A stretch of DNA of 64,000 bases from contig OZ020488.1 of assembly GCA_963971405.1 (NCBI GenBank), positions 27,671,089 through 27,735,088 on the forward strand. Direction: 5' to 3'. Both the position numbers and the translations under genes were made by a program. The notes under the pieces were generated by a model. That model saw nothing but the letters and a program-made list of their open reading frames with translations, made no database searches and was not told the origin of the DNA. The DNA comes from Psococerastis gibbosa. Its lineage: Eukaryota; Arthropoda; Insecta; Psocodea; Psocidae. Positions 58,170 to 64,000 of the stretch are shown here, one piece after another. The first letter of the stretch is position 1. Each line of letters starts with the position of its first letter.

Positions 58170-58965
58170 CACAACTATCTAACCCCGTACTTATTTCATT
58201 GCATAAACGCAAAGCTTTATTCAGTTCATTATAGTATTATATGCATATTATATAAAATTATAATTATAAATTAATTATGTGTACTGTATACCATATAATA
58301 CTGCAATGTATTAGTTAATGCACTTGCTCAATACCATTGCAGTAGCAGCAGAGGCTATATAGTGGAATATACATTTTGTTCAACGAACCCCATGATTAAT
58401 AAAATTGATCTTTTGATGCCTTGTAGATCTTAAAGACGGTTCATGAATTATCAGATGCTGTACTGGCACTGGCAGTAGAAATTAAAATATTGAAGCCGCT
58501 TTAGTATTCTTGGTTTCTGGTTTGAACTACGAAGAAAGGATAAACTAAGTTAAGGCAGATAACGATTTCACAAGTGGCCCCATTCCAAACGACATGCTGA
58601 GTGATTGATGAGGGCCTGTGCAGCATATGGGTTCAGAAAACGAATTTCTTGGCGAAATTCAATAGAAATCAAATAGAAGGGTCTGGTAATTTCTGGATGC
58701 CTCACATGTTATACTTATGACGAATTCTTGTGCAAAGAAAGACCCACTTTCCCTCACTAGCTGTTCATTGCAAATGAACCACGAAAGGTTCTGCCGGAGA
58801 CCATTGTTTTATTTTTATACGATGTATTGGAATTCAAGTCTAGTATAAACTCACAAAGCTTCACCACTGGAGTTTTGGGCATACACCCGGGCATACAGGC
58901 CGTGGTGACAAGAGACTTGATGGCTTAAAATCCCGCACCATTTGTTTGCTAGTATTTTTTTTTTT
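58170..58965. other. No recognisable gene or element
   Basis: AT-rich, short ORFs only. Confidence 0.45.
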
Positions 58966-58969
58966 CATT

Positions 58970-59350
58970 GTCATTTTGATATGAGTATTAATGCAGAGAC
59001 TTCGAAATATTTTGTAAAGAAAGCAGGCTTGGGCATTTTTGACTAAATTAATTAATTCACAGTTGCAAAGATAAGAAAATGGTCTTATGAAAAATCTGTT
59101 AAAAAAAATTCAAGGTTTCTAAAAAACACACTATTATTAACCCGTCTGATTTACGACTATGCCATAAAACCGGTTTAATGCACGTAATCGTATTTTTCTA
59201 GAGTAATAATAATTCAGATGCGAAAATGCAAAATTACTACGAAAACTGGTATGTTTTTATATTTTTTTCACAACCATCTAAACGTTAAACTAATTACTTT
59301 AGTCAGTGGTTTGTTTACAAAATATAAGGAAATCTATGCATTTATAATAA
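58970..59350 (+). repeat. Ancient dispersed repeat copy
   Basis: Contains GGTTTAATGCACGTAAT, GTAATAATAATTCAGATGCG, CGAAAACTGGTATGTTTTTA and TTTACAAAATAT, matching the family at 29.6, 49.0 and 56.9 kb. The retroposed fragment at 59360 interrupts its right end. Confidence 0.5.
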
Positions 59351-59359
59351 ATTATGGCT

Positions 59360-59519
59360 AAGACCGGAGTCATGCCACACCTGTAGACAAACTCAAGAAA
59401 ACCATTCTAAACCACAACTACCAATAGTAACCAAATAAGTCAACTCTTCCGCACGCACACACCAACCGGCGCAAATACTCGAAAGAGTCCCGCGCCTAAA
59501 AATAAATTAAAAATAAATG
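59360..59519 (+). mobile_element. 160-bp retroposed fragment with 10-bp TSD
   Basis: Flanked by exact AATTATGGCT copies (59350-59359 and 59520-59529). The insert is GC-richer than its surroundings and ends in an A-rich AAAAATAAATTAAAAATAAA tail. This is the pattern of target-primed retroposition of a truncated transcript. No Pol III boxes or coding match identified; the source is unknown. Confidence 0.6.
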
Positions 59520-59529
59520 AATTATGGCT

Positions 59530-60095
59530 ATTACTTTTTAATGGTGTAACTTCTTTCCAGATTTTTATTGCTTGTAATTATAAAAATTATGGAATAAGCA
59601 CGTTGCTCTCATTTAGTTTTAGGCTACATGAAGCTATAGTATAACATAAAAGTTTCCTTTTTGCCGCTAATAATCTTCTTCTTCGCATAATCCTTGGCTC
59701 TTAGGCTAGTACCGCATCAACCTCTCTTGAGTCTTGATGAATTAAAGATTATATCCCGCCAGTTTTTTTTTTTTTCGAATACCACTGCAGTAATTTTCTA
59801 TTATCAGTCCGCAATTGTTAGAAGTAAGCTAGGGGTCGCTTCTGCCTCGGAAGGAAGGAAGGAAGGAAGTCGTACTGTGGTCATAAATCTGTCTGATCAG
59901 TTTAGTGCAACAGCGGCGCTTCCATAAGCCACAGAAGAGTTATGTGATCCGCCATCTAAACATTCCTGTCAGGTTGAATGTCCATATAACTCCCTGTCAA
60001 TGACCTTTCCGATCAAATTTGACTTGCAATTACACCATATTTTTCGATGTAAGTCCAGCACTGAAGTTCTATATAGGAGAGATGAGTAGTATAGA
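59530..60095. other. No gene; (GGAA)n at ~59850
   Basis: A GGAAGGAAGGAAGGAAG microsatellite at about 59851-59868; an AATCTTCTTCTTCGC stretch near 59671 may be another minus-strand LINE tail. Confidence 0.45.
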
Positions 60096-60099
60096 AAGG

Positions 60100-60349
60100 G
60101 GGTTTCTGGCGCTTACCCCACCCCCCGTCGAGCTACCCCACCCCCCGTCGTGCTACCCCTCGTGGGTGGTCTGATTTTTTTTTTTTTTTTTTTTTTTTCC
60201 ACCCCCCCGTCATGCTACCCCTCGTGGGTGGTCTAATTTTTTTTTTTATTAATTAATTATTATTAATTTATATTATAATTATAATTATTATTATATTATT
60301 ATTAATTATATTATAATTTATATTAATTAATATTATTAATAATTTTTTA

Positions 60350-60400
<51 letters not shown>

Positions 60401-60560
60401 GTGTTAATTGAATTAAAACATTTCTTTCTTCTTCTTCTTTCTTCTTCGTGGGTGGTCTTTGTACCCCGCCGTGCTTATCCCGTTGTCTATCTATCTCTGT
60501 ACCAGGTGGGTGGTCTATGACGCACCCCCCCCCCCCCCCTCCCCGTAGTACAGCGTACAT
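60100..60560. repeat. Low-complexity block: C runs, T runs and GTGGGTGGTCT modules
   Basis: CCCCACCCCCCGTCG modules alternate with CGTGGGTGGTCT modules (near 60162, 60222, 60446 and 60505) and long T runs (about 60175-60198, 60237-60246 and a ~49-base run at 60352-60400), with pure A/T sequence between. A C14 run sits at about 60525. It directly precedes the virus-like gene cluster and could hold that element's terminus; a polymerase-slippage or assembly artefact is also possible. Confidence 0.6.
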
Positions 60561-60658
60561 CTAGAATGTTCCAAATGTGTCGTTACAAAAGGCATCGCCT
60601 TGGGTTGAGGAGCTTAGTTGAAGCCAAACCTTCATTCAAGACTCAAGTAATACCACTT

Positions 60659-60664
60659 TATAAG
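60659..60664 (+). promoter_or_regulatory. TATA-like box for the 101-aa gene
   Basis: TATAAG 23 bp upstream of the ATG at 60687. A spacing this short would give a very short leader. Inferred from position only. Confidence 0.35.
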
Positions 60665-60686
60665 TAAAATTGTATAATCTTACAAC

Positions 60687-60992
60687 ATGACATCTCTATT
60701 CAATAAAGTTAATGCCATCAACCAAGTAGCCGGGCCTACCATATCAATGCGAAAACTAGTGATTGGAGTTAAATACCTAATATTGAAAATAGTGCAAATC
60801 GAAAAAACAGAATATGGACCAGCTGTAAAAGTCATATTGCGAGGATTGGAAAAAGAAGTCGTGGAATGTTTTGTGCCTCAACAATATCTGCCAGCCTTTC
60901 AACAAAGTGAAGTTACTCCAGGAGCTGAGATGTATCTTATCGTTTCAAGCCATCGGGGAAAAAATAGTGTCAACCTACAGATCATAGAATGA
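60687..60992 (+). CDS. Small virus-like-element protein, 101 aa, function unknown
   Basis: Intact, intronless 101-codon gene starting at ATG 60687 behind a TATA-like box. No signal peptide or membrane segment. Composition suggests alternating beta strands: MRKLVIGVKYLILKIVQIE, then TEYGPAVKVIL, CFVPQQYLPAF and EMYLIVSSHRG. I associate short proteins with this N-terminal 'FNKVNAIN' and central 'KYLILK...YGPAVKV' pattern with integrated virus-like elements in arthropods, but cannot name a family. An OB-fold-like nucleic-acid-binding role is a guess from the strand pattern. It shares orientation with the genes at 62101 and 62777, separated from them by the tandem repeats. Confidence 0.7.
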   Translation: MTSLFNKVNAINQVAGPTISMRKLVIGVKYLILKIVQIEKTEYGPAVKVILRGLEKEVVECFVPQQYLPAFQQSEVTPGAEMYLIVSSHRGKNSVNLQIIE

Positions 60993-60994
60993 AT

Positions 60995-61285
60995 ATTTCA
61001 TGATGTATTATTATTGTAAACTACAGAAATAATGTAAATATATGAATAATTTCTATATATATTTTGTTCTTGTTTTATTAATTTCATAACTAGTTTTAAG
61101 CTTACAGTTAGATGATGATGAGTATTAAAAACTAATGTTTGAAAGAAACAAGCTATTGCTTCAGTCATAATCGAGTACTTGAACGGTGAAGGGTTATCAT
61201 AATCATAGACTATGAAATGATGTAAATCAAATAATTAAACGAGTACATTAGCTAATTTTAATAAATCTATCCGAAGCATAGGTTT
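60995..61285. other. Spacer between 101-aa gene and tandem repeats
   Basis: AT-rich. An AAATAATGTAAATA stretch 40 bp after the stop is a weak poly(A) signal variant; nothing else noted. Confidence 0.4.
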
Positions 61286-61287
61286 AT

Positions 61288-62077
61288 GGGAAGTATTGAT
61301 TTGGTAAATAGTTAACCGTGTGCAGGTTCAAACCTGTTGTGAATCACCAGGTGCATATAACTCTGTACAGCCGTCTAATGGTTCAGACAAACAACACATT
61401 AATAAATCTACCCCTCGCGGACAGTCCATTGTAAGCTAATGTGATTTTTGTTTTCGTAAATCTATCCAACACTTATATTGAAGGGAAGTATTGATTTGGT
61501 AAACAGAGTGCAGGTTCAAACCTGTTGTGAATCACCAGGTGCATATAACTCTGTACAGCCGTCTAATGGTTCAAACAAACAAGCCATTAATAAATCTACC
61601 CCTCGCTGACAGTCCATTGTAAGCTAAAGTGATTTTTGTTTTCGTAAATCTATCCAACACTTAGGTTGAAGGGAAGTATTGATTTGGTAAACAAATAACA
61701 GGGTGCAGGTTCAAACCTGTTGTGAATCACCAGGTGCATATACTCTGTACAGCCATCTAATGGTTCAAACAAACAAGCCATTAATAAATCTACCCCTCGC
61801 TGACAGTCCATTGTAAGCTAAAGTGATTTTTGTTTTCGTAGATCTATCCAACACTTAGGTTGAAGGGAAGTATTGATTTGGTAAACAGAGTGCAGGTTCA
61901 AACCTGTTGTGAATCACCAGGTGCATATAACTCAGTACACCCATCACACCAGGTGGTCCATTGTAAGCTAAGTGATTTTACAAATGGTGCTTACCCCCCC
62001 CCCCCCCTCCGCACCGTACAAACACCTTCCCCTCGCCGACAGTCCATTGTAAGCTAAAGTGATTTTTGTTTTTGCAT
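61288..62077 (+). repeat. Tandem array, four ~190-bp units, each with a hairpin
   Basis: Units start (GGGAAGTATTGATTTGG) at 61288, 61483, 61671 and 61865, spacings 195, 188 and 194. Each contains the palindrome CAGGTTCAAACCTG, a GCATATA-CTCTGTACA segment and CAGTCCATTGTAAGCTAA-TGATTTTTG. Unit 4 is rearranged after 61940: it carries a partial internal repeat and a C14 run (about 61995-62008), and it ends at the next gene's leader. Differences between units cluster just before the palindrome. Position, between two genes of the cluster and 20 bp from the next start codon, suggests a replication, packaging or promoter role; none is proven. Confidence 0.85.
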
Positions 62078-62082
62078 CAGTT
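62077..62082 (+). promoter_or_regulatory. Initiator-like TCAGTT upstream of 62101
   Basis: TCAGTT matches the arthropod initiator core (TCAGT) 19-24 bp before the ATG. It would give a very short leader. Weak, position-based. Confidence 0.25.
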
Positions 62083-62100
62083 GCAATCGGTCGTTAGAAA

Positions 62101-62802
62101 ATGAAGGGTGTCTTTACCACATATTATCCGCTTCGTGATGGACAAAGTGTTATTGTTGGATTACAATTCAAAACATCAGAATTCGAAGTATACGTCGTAG
62201 TTGTTGATAAAGATCAGGAAATTGCATTCAATATGATTGAATGGGAGTTCTGGTGTGCAACATTACCATTATTTCGATTATATCTCCGTAAGAAAACAGT
62301 GTGCTACAACGGAAATATACTATGGACACCTAATTTCATCAAATCAAACCTGACGATGATGTTAACGAATGATAATGAATTGGAAATGAAGTCTCCATCA
62401 TCACACATTAAGCTATCTAGAGTAAATATTGAGAACATACAAGCATTGAAAGCTATTCTTCATATTGTATGCTGTGAGTTGGAGGAGAAGAAGATGCAGG
62501 CTAACTTCCACTTAAAAAATATCTTGAAAGACGTATACATGGACTTGGAAACAGATGACGTTTCAATGGAAGCTTTTTTACAGTTTGTGCAATCACCAAC
62601 TCCAATAGTAGCAACTATCGAGGATGTTCGTTGTAAACTAGTGTCGAAGAAGTATCGAAATCAATCAAATCGTATATATTTAGAAATTATAACCATCTAT
62701 GAAAATGAATTGTGCTCTGTGATACTTAAGCACTGGTTGGAGCGACCTCAAGTCAGTATGAACCAGACTGTTGAACATGATGAAACCGCTGGGAATAGTT
62801 GA
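62101..62802 (+). CDS. Virus-like-element protein, 233 aa, function unknown
   Basis: Intact single-exon frame from ATG 62101. Sequence features: a beta-rich N-terminus (VIVGLQFKTSEFEVYVVVVD), an aromatic stretch (MIEWEFWC), and a mixed helical middle (HIVCCELEEKKMQANFHLKN). No signal peptide, membrane helix, zinc-finger array or NTPase motif is visible. It starts immediately after the tandem repeats and its last ~26 bp overlap the next gene in another frame, suggesting co-expression from one transcript. I do not recognise the family. A structural or accessory role in a virus-like element is inferred only from its neighbours. Confidence 0.7.
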   Translation: MKGVFTTYYPLRDGQSVIVGLQFKTSEFEVYVVVVDKDQEIAFNMIEWEFWCATLPLFRLYLRKKTVCYNGNILWTPNFIKSNLTMMLTNDNELEMKSPSSHIKLSRVNIENIQALKAILHIVCCELEEKKMQANFHLKNILKDVYMDLETDDVSMEAFLQFVQSPTPIVATIEDVRCKLVSKKYRNQSNRIYLEIITIYENELCSVILKHWLERPQVSMNQTVEHDETAGNS

Positions 62803-63274
62803 GTTTCAAGGTTTCAAAGATAATGGAAACAATTTCATCATCAAAGAATTGGCTATGGGCCCTGCATACGATGACCAGTATGAGCATTGGTTTTTCCGTC
62901 CACCCTTTCCATTCGCCAATCTTACAGCTCAAGTAAAAAGCAGCAACACATGGAGCACAAATAATCTCCATAAACTTCGTTGGGAAGAGGGGAACGTGAA
63001 CTACATTTGGCTAAAGAACATTTTACTTGAGTTTGCTAATCAGTATACTAGAATTGCTACTAAAGGAGGAGAGAAGCAAGTATGGCTTGCAGGAATACTA
63101 GAACGTGTTGTATATGACTTGGACTCTGTGGTTCTGGCAAGTTTTCAGAAGTTACCACCTGTAGAAGCTAAACAATGCATTCACACGGGAAACTGCGCGT
63201 TGATAAATTTGAAGAAACTACAGAAATGGTTTCAAGATGTCTATTGTTTCATTGATCATGATGAGGTTGATTAA
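62777..63274 (+). CDS. Virus-like-element protein, ~166 aa, function unknown
   Basis: The open frame begins at a TTG (62771); the plausible starts are ATG 62777 or the adjacent ATG 62780. It opens with GIVEFQGFKDNGNNFIIKEL, continues with HWFFRPPFPFANL and a Trp-rich TNNLHKLRWEEGNVNYIWL, and closes with GNCALINLKKLQKWF. I associate the FQGFKDN...F(I/V)(I/V)KEL opening with uncharacterised proteins of integrated arthropod virus-like elements; an RNase H or exonuclease-like fold is possible but unproven. It overlaps the end of the 233-aa gene, ends at 63274 with AATAAA at 63275-63280 directly after the stop, and converges on the integrase gene 13 bp away. Confidence 0.7.
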   Translation: MMKPLGIVEFQGFKDNGNNFIIKELAMGPAYDDQYEHWFFRPPFPFANLTAQVKSSNTWSTNNLHKLRWEEGNVNYIWLKNILLEFANQYTRIATKGGEKQVWLAGILERVVYDLDSVVLASFQKLPPVEAKQCIHTGNCALINLKKLQKWFQDVYCFIDHDEVD

Positions 63275-63280
63275 AATAAA
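63275..63280 (+). terminator. Poly(A) signal AATAAA
   Basis: AATAAA begins on the base after the TAA stop of the preceding gene, so the expected cleavage site lies inside the convergent integrase gene. Confidence 0.55.
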
Positions 63281-63287
63281 GTTATAT

Positions 63288-64000
63288 TTATAAAATATCA
63301 GTTTTATTAATCCATGTAGGTTTCGGGAAACCAAGCCATTTCACATATAATTTATCCTTTGACTTTTTCAAAACTTTCTCCACCAAATATACATCTGGAT
63401 GCTTGGTTTTCTGCAACTCTTCCATATACCATGAGCCCAAGATGGGTTCGCCATCCATAGCCTCAAGGAGATAGGTGGTAGGTCGAGTAGGTTGTACTAG
63501 ACGCACGCGAAATACTTCTGTAGACCAGTTCGGTTGGTAACCCTTCTCAAATAAGGCTTTTTGCTTGCTGATTCTGACAGGATCACCCTCTTGAAATTTC
63601 TGTTTGATAGTACCTTTCACATCAACAGCATTATACATGGATAATAATTTTGCTTCATGTTCTTCTCGCACATCAGCAGGACACATGTTAATTGTCCTAT
63701 GCTTGGTAGTGTTATATTGTTGCACTAGACGAGGTAGTAAATGCAACCACTTATAATTTCCCTGCAAGCTGAATTCCTTCCACATTCGATTTTTCAGAGT
63801 GCGATTCCAGCGTTCAATAATTGAAGCTTTCAGTGTAGAATACGTAGCATAATGATTAATGCTATATTGTTTTAGAAGACTTTTCATTCGCATGTTGAAA
63901 AATTCTAGTCCCATATCTGACTGGAGGTGAGCAGGAGCTTGTGGAGCTCTATTGAGAATTTTTATGAAAGCTTCAGTAACATTTTTCATAGATTTAGTTT
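63288..64000 (-). CDS. Retroviral-type integrase with chromodomain-like tail (partial)
   Basis: DDE/rve-family integrase that would join the element's DNA ends to the chromosome in the nucleus. The frame is open to the right edge, so the N-terminal zinc-binding part and first catalytic Asp lie outside the window; a Met at 63989 is only an internal one. Counting from it, Asp25 (in LQSDMGLEF) and Glu59 (in ASIIERWNRTLK) are the second and third catalytic residues, with 33 residues between them. Then come YNTTKHRTI and a beta-rich C-terminal region (about 115-190). A chromodomain-like tail follows at 197-233 (VEKVLKKSKDKLYVKWLGFP). This layout is shared by Polinton/Maverick integrases and related cellular F54H12.3-like proteins; Ginger or Gypsy elements are alternatives. 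No stop or frameshift is seen. Confidence 0.85.
   Translation of the reverse strand, partial: TKSMKNVTEAFIKILNRAPQAPAHLQSDMGLEFFNMRMKSLLKQYSINHYATYSTLKASIIERWNRTLKNRMWKEFSLQGNYKWLHLLPRLVQQYNTTKHRTINMCPADVREEHEAKLLSMYNAVDVKGTIKQKFQEGDPVRISKQKALFEKGYQPNWSTEVFRVRLVQPTRPTTYLLEAMDGEPILGSWYMEELQKTKHPDVYLVEKVLKKSKDKLYVKWLGFPKPTWINKTDIL

Noticed and set aside
60351-60560. Minus-strand ORF ending in a long lysine tract
   Set aside because: Pure translation of the T/A homopolymer run and C-rich low-complexity block.
61288-62077. CRISPR array
   Set aside because: The units are ~190 bp, contiguous and near identical without unique spacers, in a eukaryotic context.

Overview
This window is AT-rich eukaryotic DNA packed with transposable-element debris, from an arthropod and most likely an insect; species cannot be fixed from sequence alone. 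The evidence is LINE remnants of several lineages, tRNA-derived SINEs, Tc1/mariner-, hAT- and Harbinger-like DNA transposons, many foldback MITEs, microsatellites and homopolymer runs, with no operons. I recognise no convincing host gene or exon; long stretches hold only short chance ORFs.

Layout. 0-7.1 kb: a LINE 3' end, a foldback MITE, a possible SINE head and a mosaic of duplicated modules. 7.1-14.4 kb: a hAT-like non-autonomous element with 8-bp target duplications, a decayed RTE-type reverse transcriptase, a SINE body, copies of a dispersed repeat with CAGA microsatellites, and a MITE. 15-28.1 kb: decayed LINE fragments, including an RNase H-like piece, and three adjacent minus-strand LINE 3' ends that share a covarying hairpin. 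28-42 kb: hAT-like mini-elements, a foldback element, a LINE tail split by a MITE, a tRNA-SINE and a Tc1/mariner-like element with about 480-bp terminal inverted repeats and a truncated transposase. 43-50 kb: more repeats, a 56-bp micro-hAT, a tandem duplication beside a GC-rich block and a foldback element with perfect 72-bp ends. 50.0-52.4 kb: the best preserved gene, a 5'-truncated RTE-clade retrotransposon with one in-frame TGA and a probable target-site duplication. 52.9-59.5 kb: further MITEs, a tRNA-like cloverleaf inside an extended stem, and a retroposed fragment.

The most interesting part is the right edge (about 60.1-64 kb). It is a compact virus-like or Polinton-like cluster: a 101-residue protein, four tandem ~190-bp repeats, two overlapping genes (233 and about 165 residues), and a convergent gene for a retroviral-type integrase with a C-terminal chromodomain-like tail, cut by the window edge. 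The genes are intronless, densely packed and apparently intact, unlike the decayed elements elsewhere. The integrase would insert the DNA; the roles of the other three proteins are unknown to me.
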